This document shows, in pieces, positions 1-11,354 of a stretch of DNA of 64,000 nucleotides. How positions within the stretch are numbered: the first letter of the stretch is position 1; every line of letters starts with the position of its first letter. The DNA is from Corylus avellana (Eukaryota > Streptophyta > Magnoliopsida > Fagales > Betulaceae): positions 8,955,350 to 9,019,349 of the forward strand of contig NC_081550.1 in NCBI RefSeq assembly GCF_901000735.1, written 5' to 3'. A program made the position numbers and the translations under genes. The notes under the pieces are model-generated. The model was not told where the DNA came from and ran no database searches. It was given only the letters and a program-made list of their open reading frames with translations.

Positions 1-481
1 CCCCCGGATTAATAAGGCCCAATTTTTTTTTTAATATATATATATTTATTTTTTTTTTTAATTTAAGGCCCATTTTTTAGTAAGGCCAAATTTTTTTTTT
101 TTTTCATAAAAACTTAAGGCCTCTAATCATGATAAGTAATTTAAAAAATGCTTCAATTTAATAAGACCTTAATATAATAAGCTCATGGTAAAATAAGACC
201 AATTAACCCAGAAAAGCAAATATCCTTATACTTAAAAAGAGCCTATCTACCTATGCATCCGAAATTATTTGATATTGAAAGACCATTTTAACCCTGCCTA
301 ATCACCCATTTTCTTTCATTTTTTTTCTTTCTCTTTTCTTCTCCACTACCAACAGTCACCCCTCTTATCTTCTTTTTTCTCCTTCCTTAGTTTTACTCAA
401 AATAGAACGTGATGGAGAGAGATGAAGTGAGAGAGACAGAGAGAGGCTGGGCGAGAGAGAGAGCTAGAAGAGAGAAAATAG

Positions 482-484
<3 letters not shown>
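1..484. other. AT-rich non-coding sequence with AAGGCC-type motifs
   Basis: The stretch has several short AAGGCC blocks between long A and T runs, then a pyrimidine-rich part and a purine-rich GAGAGA part. The AAGGCC blocks are like the subterminal DNA of plant hAT elements, and a hAT-like end appears near 4448-4492, so this may be the other side of one decayed element. No coding region is visible. A possible 5' untranslated exon ends near 570 at an AAAG/GTAAAT donor-like site. Confidence 0.3.

Positions 485-516
<32 letters not shown>
485..516. repeat. (GA)n microsatellite
   Basis: An uninterrupted run of about 16 GA units, inside a longer purine-rich tract starting near 411. Confidence 0.9.
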
Positions 517-519
<3 letters not shown>

Positions 520-699
520 CGAAGAGGAGTCCGTGAGTTTGGCTGAATGGATTGACTGAGTTCTTCAAAGGTAAATTTCTCTTTCCTTTAAGATTTGGTA
601 TTTGATATTAAGGTGATTAAATGGGCCTTAAATGAAACCTTATGATTTTTTCATGGCTTCTATTTCACACAGTGAGAGAGAGACAAAGAGAAGTGACAG

Positions 700-1600
700 T
701 TTAGGTAAGGATTCATAAAAAAAAATTGAAATCTATTTTTGTTTGTTTATTTCTATGCTTGATGATTTTCTTGGTGGGTTTTGTATGGATTTTTGACAAT
801 TTTTTTGGTGGGTTTTGTTTGAAACAAGGTGTATCAATGAGGTAAGGATTCATAAAAAAATTTGATTTTTTTTTTGTAATGTTTATTTATGTGCTTGATT
901 TTTCTTGTGGATTTTGTATGGGTTGTTGACAAATTTTTTGGTGGGTTTTGTTTGAAACAAGTGTATCAATGATGTAAGATTCATAAAAAAAATAAAAAAA
1001 AAATAAAAAAATAGAAAAATTAAAAAAAAAAATTGAATTTTTTTTTTGGTAATGTTTATTTTTGTCCTTGATTTTTCTTGTGGGTTTTGTATGGGTTGTT
1101 GACAAATTTTTTGGTGGGTTTTGTTTGAAACAAGTGTATCAATGATGTAAGGATTCATAAAAAAGAAAAGAAAATTGATTTTTTTTTTTTTTGTAATGTG
1201 TTTATTTTTGTGCTTTGATTTTTCTTGTGGGTTTTATAAGTATTGTTGACAAATTTTTTGGTGGGTTTTGTTTGAAACAAGTGTATCAATGATGTAAGGA
1301 TTCATAAAAAAGAAAAAGGAAAAATTGATTTTTTTTTTTTTTGTAATGTTTATTTTTGTGATTGATTTTTCTTGTGGGTTTTGTATGGGTTTTTGTCAAT
1401 TTTTTTGTTGGGTTTTGTTTGAAACAGGGATCAAAGAAGTAAGGATTCATTAAAAAATCAATTGATTTTTTTTTTTGTAATGTTTATTTTTGTGCTTGAT
1501 TTTTCTAGTGGGTTTTGTATGGGATTTTGACAAATTTTTTGGTGGGTTTTGTTTGAAATAGAGGTGTATCAAAGAATCAAGTGAGAAAGTTACTGCTCTG
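700..1600. repeat. Minisatellite, about 6-7 units of roughly 135-150 bp
   Basis: Each unit begins with GTAAGGATTCATAAAAAA, runs through a T-rich tract and TTTCTTGTGGGTTTTGTATGGG, and ends with GGTGGGTTTTGTTTGAAACA followed by GTGTATCAATGA. Unit starts are near 704, 842, 975, 1146, 1296 and 1440. Units differ mainly in poly-T length, and one (975-1145) has an A-rich insertion. Every unit start also looks like a GT-type splice donor, so the array may be an amplified exon-intron junction of an old transposon gene. Confidence 0.85.
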
Positions 1601-1640
1601 TTGATTTTTTGATACACCTCTATTTCAAACAAAACCCACC
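1541..1640. repeat. 33-bp perfect inverted repeat closing the minisatellite
   Basis: Positions 1541-1573 are the exact reverse complement of 1608-1640, with a 34-bp spacer. The left arm is the end of the last minisatellite unit, so the array ends in a hairpin made from its own unit in inverted orientation. Confidence 0.9.
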
Positions 1641-1969
1641 AATTTTTTTTTTTTTTGATAATTTTGTATGTGTTCTTAATAATATTTTTGGTGGTTTTTT
1701 TTTTTTTTTGGTTATTTTGCTTTTGTGTGCTTCAGTTTTGGAACATGTGCTTAGCAGAGATTTGGTGCGGTTCTTGGATTGATTCTTTTTTTTTTAAAAA
1801 AAAAAAATTAATTTTTTTATTGTTGTATTTTATTTTATAAGGATTAATAAAAATGAGAACTCTAAAAATAATAATAATATTAAGATAAATATTATTTAAT
1901 TAATATTTAAATATTAAAAAAATGCTCCATTTAAAAGTTTGGGGTAATTGCCTTTTGCTCCCATGAACT

Positions 1970-2390
1970 ACAGCGCCTTGGCACTTTCCCCCTAGGAACT
2001 ACTAACTATGACACCTAACTCCATCAAACTACTATCTTATGATTCCGTCAATCAAAATGGTTAAAATTGACGGTCAACGGTCATGTGCAAGTCATGTGCC
2101 ATTTTAAATTTTTTTTCTTCCACTTTTGCCCTCATTTTAAATTGTTTTCATGTGTTGGATTAGGGTTTAGGAGGGTATAAGCATCATTTTCTTGGTCTAA
2201 AGTGAGGGCAAAAGTAGAAGAAAAAAATTTAAAATAGCACATAACTTGCACATGACCGTCAATTTTAACCCTTTTGACTGACAGAATGGGGCTTTTTGTC
2301 ATAAGATGGTAGTTTGATGGGGTCATGTGTCATAGTTGGTAGTTCATGGGGAAAAGTGTGACATTCCTAAGTCCCTTTAGGGTATTTTTA
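1970..2390. repeat. Internal foldback (MITE-like) in the Mutator-like element
   Basis: Sequence from about 1994-2150 pairs imperfectly with 2190-2360. Shared landmarks are ACTAACTATGACAC, ATCAAACTAC, AAAATTGACGGTCA and TTTTGCCCTCA and their reverse complements. This gives a hairpin of roughly 150-bp arms next to the left terminal repeat. Confidence 0.75.
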
Positions 2391-2447
2391 GTTGACTCAT
2401 AGATTTTTAAAAAGGGGTTGGTTTAGGTTAACAATGAGAATAGACGA

Positions 2448-2488
<41 letters not shown>

Positions 2489-2651
2489 GTAAATAAAATA
2501 AAAGAATTAAAAAAAAAAACCCTAAGTGCCGCCTACCAAAGAAGAACTCTAAGCTCTTTAAAACTCTTCTTTTTCTCCACTTGCCAAGCATATTTAACCG
2601 AATAAGAGAAACTCTTGCCGCCCACAAAAAACAAAATTTCTGCCTCTCCAT

Positions 2652-2885
2652 CTTATCTCCTCACGTCACTCTCCCTGCACTGCATTCATTCAATTCTCAG
2701 TGTGCATCAGGTATGGTTTCTTTTGCCTCACAATTTGCTCTTTCTTCTCCTTATATATATATATATATATACTTATCTCCTCACGTCACTCTCCCTGCAC
2801 TGCATTCATTCAATTCTCAGTGTGCATCAGGTATGGTTTCTTTTGCCTCACATTTTGCTCTTTCTTCTCCTTATATATATATAAT
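2652..2885 (+). repeat. 120-bp tandem duplication of an exon-like block
   Basis: Two copies, starting at 2652 and 2772, carry CTTATCTCCTCACGTCAC through GTGCATCAGGTATGG and a TATATA tail. CATCAG/GTATGG is a good splice donor context, so this could be a captured 5' untranslated exon, duplicated after capture. Reading frames across it are short and lack any recognisable domain. Confidence 0.8.
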
Positions 2886-4447
2886 GATTTGAAGGATTTA
2901 TAAATATTCATATACATGAAGAATACTTTAAAGTATATATATATAATGATTTGAAGGATTTCAAATATATGTACATCTGGATTGCTTCAAAATATATATA
3001 TGTGGTATCTCAGAGTGTATATATGTGTATAGTAGGGTTAAAGTATACTTATCTATCTATATAGATGATATAGAATAAATGAGAGTAATTTTTATAAAAC
3101 AAAATAATTTAAAGTACATTAAGTTATATTATATAAATATATGTAAATGAATCCAAAGTAACAAGATAAATTCTTGAATTTTATGGGAAAGCATACCTAA
3201 ATACCTAAGTAAGTTCATTCTCAATTGATTAGCAAGCCAACTCATAGTAGTAATAGAATGCTTTACTGTGACGTGTATGAGGGTAGTAATGTGTTTGTAT
3301 TTCCTTCAGGAGACTAGTTAGCAGTCAGAGAAAATTTTTACTATAGTCAAGAGGTAAGTGAATTTACTATCCCTTCCAGAAAAATTATCATGTCATGCTA
3401 TTTATGCAATTTTATTTCAAACTGAAAATGATTATTTTGTTTATATTATGGAATTATGCTGCATGCATGACAAGTTTGAGAAAAAGACACATTGTGAAAA
3501 TATTGATGTTTATAAAGAGAATTTTGAGAAAATTATAATAAACCCTCTTACATGTTGCCCTAAGATCTACCTAGAGAAGTACAAGAAATGAGAAAAGAGT
3601 GTTATAAAATGAGGGCACATGTAGGGAGGAGTGTAATTTTGGCCCCAAGAGAAACAAGAGAGAAGCTCGGTATCGATGCTATGGATGGAGGCGCAACCGC
3701 TGAAAGAGGCTCTGCCAAAAGGTGGTTCCATCATGGTTTTTTTTTGCCATTCTGAGTGCACCCAGAGTTAATCGGCTGGCCAGGAGACGGGGCTACGGCA
3801 ATAGTATGTCATCCCAGGTCACAAGGACTGTGCAACCCTAGTATACAGGGGTAACAGTATATATGAGCCCTAGTATGAGATAAAGACTATCAACAATTTT
3901 ATTGATGATAAAATATTTTATGTGCTTTCTGTTTTCTTACAAATATACTGGGAACATATGTACTTATGAGTTCCAATTTTCAAAACGGGACAAGGAGTAA
4001 AACTACTTATGGTTGTGGATTTCACTTACTGAGCCCCCTTTTGGGCTCAGCAATTTTATTTCTTGTTTCAAGTGGTGATCAGGTTGCATTAGGAGGCCGG
4101 AATGGGGGCGGGTGTATTTAGGATTTCATATGATTTCATATTAGTCAAGTTAATAAGTGCATTGGCACAGTTTTCTTTTAGAGATTGATGAATTTATAAA
4201 GAACGTTTTTATCGTTTGTGAGACATATTTTTGTTAAGCATAAATATTTCAATTTATTTTAAGGACCTGATATTCTAGAGTTTCATGCATTTATTTTATA
4301 CTAGTCCTTTAAAATTGGCAAACCTTATGGATCTTTGCGTGTAAGAAAAAGGATTAACAAACCTAACCTTAGTGGGCTGGGGATGTTACAAAAAGTGCCA
4401 CGGCGTTGTAGTTCATGGGGGCAAAAGGTAATTACCCCTAAAAGTTT

Positions 4448-4492
4448 CGCCTAAGGCTCCAGAAAACATTGAGCCGGCCTTGCCAACAACAT
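4448..4492. mobile_element. hAT-like terminal sequence
   Basis: After the Mutator-like target duplication the sequence reads CGCCTAAGGCTCC and ends at GAGCCGGCCTTGC. Its reverse complement begins GCAAGGCCGG, close to the CAGGGCCGG ends of plant hAT elements of the TTF/BED type. The partner end is not clearly seen. Confidence 0.35.
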
Positions 4493-5115
4493 CACGTAGG
4501 CCTACAAATGAATTTGCTTTCTTGGTTGAATTGGTCTTCTACTCCAATTTGGAGTTTATTTACTAGCCAACTTGGAATTCTACTCCCAATTGTTTTATGA
4601 GAATTTTTTGCACTAACTTTGAGTGTTATATAAAGAGCAACCCTCGTGTTTTCAAAGTGTGGAGAAAGAAGGTGACAAACGTGAGAGAGAATCTTAGAGA
4701 GAGATCAAAACTCAAAAAAAGAGTAGCAAATAGACAAAGTTTTTTCTTGTTGTTTTGAGAGAAAAGAAGAGAGAAGAAGAAAAGGGTGCTACAGAGTGAT
4801 AGAAGAAAATTGAGACCAGCTGCCATCTATTCCAACAAAAGAAGAGTTTGTAATTTTTTTTTTTTTGTATTCTCCTTAGGAAATAATCTCTCTTGTGGGG
4901 CTTTGGGTTCTGAATGATTTTCTATTTACTATTTTTGTACTTCATATTTTGATAGCGGATTTTGTTCGGGTTGTCTCTGCTAGTAGATGTAGGCTTGTTA
5001 AGTCGAACTACTTAAATCTTGGTGTCATGTGTAACTGCCTAATCTTTGTTATTCAGTCTCTTCTTATTTTTTGCGTCTCACGAGTCTTGGGAAATAAGAT
5101 AAATTTCTTAACAAT

Positions 5116-5127
5116 TGGAATCAGAGG
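5116..5127 (+). promoter_or_regulatory. Primer-binding site of the TNT1-like element
   Basis: TGGAATCAGAGG differs slightly from the usual TGGTATCAGAGC, which is complementary to the 3' end of initiator methionine tRNA. Confidence 0.6.
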
Positions 5128-5147
5128 TTTTGGTTCGAGTGGGAGCG

Positions 5148-5680
5148 ATGGTAGGAGAAGAAGGAAATATAGGAATCAAAAAGTTGGACAGCACACATTT
5201 CGGGTATTTGAAGATTCAGATTAAAGATTATATGTATGAGAAAAAACTACATTTGCCTCTCATAGGGGAACAAGCTGACAGGTTGGATGATGACCAATGG
5301 GCCCTACTTGTTTGACAGGCGCTGAGTGTTATACTGTTAACATTGTCAAGATTAGTTGATAACGTTGTGAAGGAGAAGCCCACGACTGGTCTAATGGCGG
5401 CTTTGTCAAGTATATGAGAAACCGTCAGCTAACAACAAGGTGCATATGATAAAGAAGTTGTTCAATTTGAAAATGGCAGAAGGTACTCTAGTAGCACAAT
5501 ATCTCAACGAGTTCAACACAATCACAAATTAATTGTCCTTGATAGATATTGATTTTGATGATGAGATACGTGTGTTGATTGTCTTGGCATCATTGCCAAA
5601 CAGTTGGGAAGCCATGAGAATGACTGTTAGCAATTCTGCTGGGAAGAATAAACTAAGTGTGAGGATATTTGAGATTTGAT
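5148..5680 (+). pseudogene. Copia gag remnant
   Basis: Translation from the ATG at 5148 gives a TNT1-style gag start (GIKKLDSTHFGYLKIQIKDY, then a segment like QADRLDDDQWALL). A stop follows near 5313. Out-of-frame pieces downstream keep gag features such as KKLFNLKMAEGTLVAQYLNE and IRVLIVLASLPNSWEAM. Several stops and frameshifts make it inactive. The role in an intact element is to form the cytoplasmic particle. Confidence 0.75.
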
Positions 5681-5791
5681 TCTTAGTGAAGAGGTTCGCA
5701 GAATGGTGGATATGCGGGGAAGGTGTATTTGACTGAAGGATCAGCGTTGGATATTGTGGTCATGAGTGAGTAGGGAGAAGGTGAGTCTGAT

Positions 5792-5977
5792 TTGTGTAAA
5801 GGCTGCATCCTAAGAAAGCAGAAGAAGGTGAATTTTACGAAAGTTAGCAGAGCACCGAAGCTTGGAAAGCTGGAGCTGGTACACAAAGATTTGTGGGGTC
5901 CTGTACCAGTGACATCTATTAGTGGCTCGCGATATTACATCACATTTATTGATGACTCAAGTAGAAATGATTGTTAA
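5792..5977 (+). pseudogene. Copia integrase fragment
   Basis: A 61-codon stretch carries [11 protein letters not shown] (the CxxC half of the HHCC zinc site) and [11 protein letters not shown] plus [10 protein letters not shown], which include the first catalytic aspartate region of Copia integrase. It ends at a stop. The gag-integrase junction shows that the segment between them, with protease, was deleted. Confidence 0.75.
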
Positions 5978-7997
5978 CCAATTATAGTGTTCTTGGCTTA
6001 TTGTTTTGTGATGCTTGTGTTGTTAACAAATGGAGTTTTGATGCTTTGGTTTAGAGGTAGCTGGTTGGGTATTAATTTTAAGGCATTGATTTTGAGTGTT
6101 TATGACCAAATGAAGGGGAGAGTTGGGATGTAATGGAGAAAGACCTTTTTGAATGTGTTAATCTTTGGTTACTTTGATGGTGGGATTGGAGTTGCTATGT
6201 CTAGGAGTTGTGATTATATTGGGGATTTGAGTTCATTTGGCTATGGAGGTACTGTAGTTTGGTTAGGTGACTTGATTATTGTGTTGCGAGGGTTATTGTT
6301 AATATTATGGACAAGCTTTGTTATGGCAACGGTTAGGGTTGATGATGAGTTAATAGTATCAAGTAGGTTGCTTAGAATTGTAGGTGTTGGGGTTTAGGTT
6401 CTAAAAAGGTGTTGTAGATGAGACTATTCTAATTAGGGATATTATGTGGTATAATGTAGGGTTTTTATATAAAGACTCCAATAGGGTTTTCAATGATCAT
6501 CTGCAATAATAGAACACTAGACATCGGTGAGTGCTGAAAGAAGAATTTGAGAACCAAGGTAAGTGGGCTATCTTGTGCTAGTACTTTTATAAATAATGAC
6601 CCATCGCATTTTATATATAGTGTTTTTAAAGACAAACCCGGGTTATCTCTTGAGCATCTCTTGAACTAAATAAATTATATTTTATGCATGAAATGTGACG
6701 TATACCCTTTTTATAACTGTTAACTCCAAATATATATGAACTATTTATTGGGGTTACTCGAGAATATTAAAATGTAATGTGATGTTATTTATGATGCGAT
6801 GAATGTGATGACACTAGTACTATGTTTGTATCTATGTTTATAATATGTGTGGAGGCGATGCAGGAGACCATTTGTTGGATGTGGCCCTACAAGCCGTTAA
6901 CCCTAAATAAAGGGGGTTAGGCCAATACGATTCCGAAGAGAAAGGATGAACGGACCAGTCCTTACCGAAAGGTGATATGCAGGACAAGCATAACCTTACT
7001 ATAGGAGTTAATCATAGCAAGAAATTTTTATGGGAATCTGGCCTTGCTTTGCAGATGGAACAAGTAGTTGCAAACAAAGTAAGGACACGGATAATGTTAA
7101 TTTAAAGCTAATATCTATTTGAAATGAATATTGCAAAAACATCTCAATAAATATTTTGAGATGAATGATATCCATACTTCACATTTTTATCTATATATAT
7201 AAACTGTTCATTGTTACACACTAGCATCAACTTACTTGCTTACTAAGTCGTTGGACTTGCTCCTTACTTTTCTCCACCAAGGGAGCATGTCAGTGTTTTA
7301 TAAAGAAGTTTGCTAGGGTTGAGTAGATTGGACCTTGAGGCAAATGTGGCCGTTCGGTGTAAAGGTATTGATCAGGCCATGACTTGGGGACCCATTGCAG
7401 AATTTCAAAGATTACTTATGGTATCTATATTTTGAGATGTATTTGTATATTTAAGCATAAATATTCTTTGTGGTGACACGTATAATTGACAACTTAGTTT
7501 ATATTGAGATTTTAGTAATGCTCCACTGCTTATTACTCTAATTGAGGAATATAGATCCCTATGGACTTACTGGTTTAGTAAATAAGTCTAGGAAGTGCTC
7601 CATAATTTAATTATCAGTTAATTAAATTTTTAGGGCGTTATACCAAATAAGAGAATTGTCTGTATAGATTAAAAGATGTTAACTCCAAGATTGAGCACCA
7701 TGTGCTTTGGATTTTGAGCAATTCTTGTCCTTTAATTTCAAGGGTCTATGGCTCCCAAGGCCCGAAAGAAAATGGATCCGTGGAACCTCACAAGATGGAA
7801 ATCAAGCTCTTTCCCAATCAAATATACTTTTTATAATGACAATTTAAGCGGAAAAAGGGCTTCTACCATAAATTTATTTATACTCGAAAAATATTTTTTA
7901 TTTGAAGTCGAGACATTTCTGTAGTAGGAAGGAGAATTAAAAAATAATAATAATACTAATAAGCCTCATAAACTATTGGAAATTTGGAAGGAATAAG
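5978..7997. other. Non-coding, probably old LTR or intron-like sequence
   Basis: I see no gene in these 2 kb. There are GT-rich stretches (5990-6400) and a block (6840-7080) with GGAGGCGATGCAGGAGACC and CCTTACCGAAAGG. Another (7220-7640) has the TTACTTGCTTACTAAGTCG and AGGGCGTTATACC phrases common in decayed plant LTRs. A similar style of sequence occurs at 3770-4380, but I could not align the two firmly. Confidence 0.3.
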
Positions 7998-8793
7998 AAG
8001 TGTCCAGTTGCAGTGGTTTGATAATCCGAAGTGTATGAGTAATAATACAATAATGTTTATGCAGGTGCTTGATTGTCATGGCATGTGTACATGTCGGTTG
8101 GGGAAAAAGTTGAAATCAACTTCCAACGAGATTAATTAAAAAATCATTCATATTTGGCTAATTTGTTTAATAAAAAAATTGATGAGCTGCTCATGATCAC
8201 AAACTGTAAAATAAAACTATTTTTTTTATTCTATTATTATTTCTCCTCTCAAATAAGGAAGAATAAATAATAATAAAAATTATTGAGAAATAATATTTAA
8301 ATAGAATAGTCAAAGTGGATAGTTAAAATAGAAAGTGGGTAGTTAATTTTTTTTTTTTAAAAAAATAATTAATTATCTTTTTTAAAACTAAAATAAAGAA
8401 AAAAATTTGCTCAAGTGAATATGAATGTTGTAAGTGACTTAAAATGAAAATGAGCTTAATTTGAGTTTGAGCTGCCTACACCATTAGGAAATGAATTAAT
8501 ATTATCACCATTAGGATAGATTGGCGTTATCATAAACATGGCATAAGCTTGAATAATGCTATTAATGCTTACAAAAATTATATTCATGGAAAAACAAAAA
8601 GACTAAATACGAGAAGGAATTTCAAAGAATAGTACAGTCAGTATGGATTGTATTTTATGAAGTGAAAGCCTGACTAGAATCTCTTTCTCTTAATTTTAGG
8701 ATCAAATTTACTGATTAAAAAAAAAAAAAAAATGGAACTTTTTTTTTCTCATTTTCTTTTTATGAAAATCTTAATTATGTTAAGTTTTCAGGG

Positions 8794-8859
8794 TTCAATC
8801 GGCTGGGAACGCCTAATGAAGCGGAGGTTACTAGTTCGAATGCGGTCAAAAAAAAAAAA
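8794..8859 (+). mobile_element. SINE, degraded allele or paralogue
   Basis: This is the counterpart of the SINE at 15842-15938, flanked by the same 11-bp AGTTTTCAGGG repeat (8783-8793, 8860-8870). It lacks several short pieces, including part of box A and the C-rich tract after box B, so it is 31 bp shorter. Confidence 0.75.
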
Positions 8860-9959
8860 AGTTTTCAGGGTAGCTGTAACATTCAAACCCTAAAGATTAG
8901 GTTAATTAGCCTAGTTTAAATGGATCAAACTCATTAAGTTAGTATAATTATTTTTAGATAATTTTGCTTCTAAAACCCTAGCTGCATACTAGTTTAAATA
9001 GCATGGGATTTTGATTTCTTAAGTGAGTCCTAATTTCAGTCAAATCCTATTTTGACTAGTAAATTTCATGTGATTAATTTTTAAAGAAATTAATTTTTTT
9101 AGAAAAACCTACCCTAACCGCACATGTAGGGATGGATATTGGGCCACCCCCATATTTCTCTCCCTTTTTCTTTCTCTAAAATTTTTGTAAGAGCAAAAAT
9201 ACCCAAGAACCCTAAACCCCATACACGCCACACCTTATACCTGAACCAAAACTTAGGGAGCAAGTAGGACAAGGTAGGTTATTGTTTGTTGGTTGAAACT
9301 TATTTGGTAGAGCAATAGCAAAGTGTTTTATCATACGTCGGCTTGCTATCAAAAATAGATGATCTACAAGAGAATGGTGGCTTGAAGTTATGATGCAGAT
9401 TGGAGACATTCTCTCCTTTCTGCAGAACCAAACTGGAAAATAGAAGTCATCTGTTTTTGTATTGCTCATTTGCTAAATTGTGCTTTAATCAGAGTAAGAG
9501 GAAGCATACATATGGGTCAATTTGAACTGAACAAAGACAGACAGTTCAGATGTGGGGATTATCCAGAAAAGAGGCTGACACACAAAAAGTCATTTTTAGA
9601 GAGTTTGGAATCATTTCATATTATTTTTGGGTAAATGAAGCATTTCATATCCCATAGAACACAAACCACCAAAATGACCTGAAAGCAGGACTTTGTCATC
9701 TACAGGAGCCTCAGTAAGGGCATTGTAACTGTATATTTGGCACATTTCTAGAAATCACAGATCCAGAATGTAAACCAACATTAAAACTGAAACAAATGAT
9801 TGAATGAAGCATTTAAACAAGAAAACTTAAAAGAGTAATTGGATTAAGCAATCACAGAACTTGTAAATGTATGCAGTTTTACATTCTATAGTTACTGTCA
9901 GTTTTTTCAAGAAGATCCTTTTTTATGCTTTCTGCTCCTCCATACTTCAATCGGAACAA

Positions 9960-10172
9960 CTAACAAGAACAACCAGGTTCTTTGCCACCAGCAGAGGCCG
10001 ACTTATAACTTTGCTCCCACACATCAACAGCGGCAGCTTGTGCATGAGGGACATGCCGAGGATGTTTTTCTCTCTTGTCCCCCTTTATCTGCTTTAATGC
10101 GTGCTTAAGGGCAGGCAACAAAGCCTCCATGCACTCAGAAACAGCATTTGGATTCCCAGGCATGTTGATGAT
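9960..10172 (-). pseudogene. Duplicate of CNX1 last coding exon (copy 1)
   Basis: Identical in coding content to 17040-17252: 70 codons plus a TAG stop, beginning [10 protein letters not shown] and ending with a cysteine-rich tail (GKEPGCSC). An AG acceptor precedes it. It lies beyond the end of the complete gene, on the far side of gap 1, with only one further CNX1 exon attached. It is therefore either a truncated duplicate or a second assembly of the same exon. Confidence 0.75.
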
Positions 10173-11066
10173 CTGAATATAAAAATCCCATATAAATTGA
10201 CTACCAAATTATGATGCTGTTAGGATCATATATGGATCCAGTTGGTACTCTTTTGGGCCTCCGACTCAGGAAATCTGACCCATGAACCAGGCAAAGACAA
10301 CTCACACAGATTGAACCCGTGATTTCATCTTCCATCCCTTGTTTGTGAGGGTAAGAGATGCCATTGGTCCAAAGATTATTGTGTGAACTGGAAACTTTAG
10401 GTGATGATATTGATTAATGTGATATACTTCTGGTATTGCATACACTTGGCATGCTAGATCAAAGATTGTTAAGATCATGAAAAAAGACATGAAATCAGCC
10501 CATTGGGACTAACCTGGCATTTGATGAGTAATTCAACTAGCATTCAAAATGAATGTCATTTATATCAACTATAATATTTTTTTTTCATAATCTCAAAATT
10601 ATCAAATACAATTCCCGTTGAGATTATTGGTGATGGCTATATATATATCCTCATTTTGAGGTAACTCTCACAAAGGGTAAACTAGTGCACGCAATTGCTA
10701 TAGGAGGAAAAAAGGTAAATTTTCATTCTATGAAAGGTCCGACTTCCCTTATGTTTTGTATGCCACATTCTTTCAAGTGAAATTGAGAAACCATTTCCTC
10801 TGTCAAAACTGGGCCTTCTGAAGGCTTTAATGATAGATATGCCTCTTTTTTTTCCCCAGTTTGATAAACCTAATATCCTTTTTATTTTCCCATTTCACAT
10901 AACCAATAAAGTTGAGTTTATCATCAATGAGAAATTTTAAATTTGTAATTCATTCCCACATTTACCAGAAGAATAATTTTGCTTGCAAGAAAACATCTAA
11001 TTTCGCAAACAAATAAAACCATCATGATAAGAGATAAGCAAAACAAACAATGAATTGTGCCATTAC

Positions 11067-11123
11067 CAATGATGATCCCCGTATTCCTGCTGCAGCACGT
11101 GAGAGCATAGCAAATGGTGTCAC
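11067..11123 (-). pseudogene. Duplicate of CNX1 exon 12 (copy 1)
   Basis: A 57-bp exon copy, identical to 18147-18203, encoding [19 protein letters not shown] with AG acceptor and GTAATG donor. Beyond it, in the direction of the upstream gene, lies an ORF1-only LINE, and no further CNX1 exon is seen before gap 1. Confidence 0.75.
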
Positions 11124-11227
11124 CTATTTTAGAAAACAACAGGTGAGAAAATCAGTAACAGAGAAGATAAATGGTGTCACCTATTTTAGAAAACAACAGG
11201 CGAGAAAATCAGTAACAGAGAAGATAA
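11114..11227 (-). repeat. 57-bp tandem duplication of a splice acceptor (copy 1)
   Basis: Units 11114-11170 and 11171-11227 differ by about one base inside, apart from the edges. Each carries the polypyrimidine tract, AAAATAG acceptor and first codons of CNX1 exon 12. The same duplication is at 18194-18307. Confidence 0.95.
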
Positions 11228-11354
11228 ACGTAATTCAATAAGAACACAGATATACAATGATTATCAGTCAACAACTAAACACCCCCTTTTCATTGATTAT
11301 TATTTATTATTATTATTATTATTATTTTTTTTGGAAGTGGGGAAAGAGGATGAG

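Larger units (their letters stand above)
1941..4438. mobile_element. Mutator-like non-autonomous element, 2.5 kb
   Basis: The two ends are inverted repeats of about 47 bp, starting GGGGTAATT and containing CCCATGAACTACA. They are flanked by a perfect 9-bp direct repeat, TAAAAGTTT, at 1932-1940 and 4439-4447. A 9-bp target duplication with long inverted ends is the hallmark of Mutator-like elements. No transposase is visible inside, so it would be moved in trans. The interior holds a foldback (1970-2390), a (TAA)n run near 2449-2488, a duplicated exon-like block (2652-2885), and 3200-4380 DNA without a recognisable gene. It splits an older, hAT-like sequence. Confidence 0.8.
4505..5977 (+). 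mobile_element. Decayed TNT1-like Copia retrotransposon, 5' part
   Basis: The order is LTR-like sequence ending near 5110, a methionine-tRNA primer-binding-like site at 5116-5127, a mutated gag, then a short integrase start. The protease and most of pol are gone and no 3' LTR was found. The left boundary of the LTR is uncertain. The 4620-4830 part has the transcript-start look of TNT1-type LTRs, with purine-rich leader DNA. Confidence 0.65.
7998..11330. repeat. Segmental duplicate, copy 1 (3' end of CNX1)
   Basis: It matches 15046-18390 almost base for base. The offset is 7080 over most of the length, changing from 7048 because of indels near the SINE at 8794-8859. Copy 2 starts exactly at the end of gap 1. 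At the other end similarity is lost in a TTATTATT microsatellite near 11310-11350. It contains the last two coding exons of CNX1 and 3' flanking DNA. It may be a true partial duplication or two overlapping haplotype contigs placed end to end. Confidence 0.9.

Noticed and set aside
700..1640. CRISPR-like array
   Set aside because: Units are over 130 bp with no unique spacers, in plant nuclear DNA.
3358..3591. 77-codon frame inside the Mutator-like element
   Set aside because: Short, AT-rich, without a domain or splice support, so it is not reported as a gene.
9212..9469. 85-codon frame present in both duplicate copies (also 16292-16549)
   Set aside because: It lies in the 3' flank of CNX1, is short, shows no domain and is duplicated only because the whole region is.
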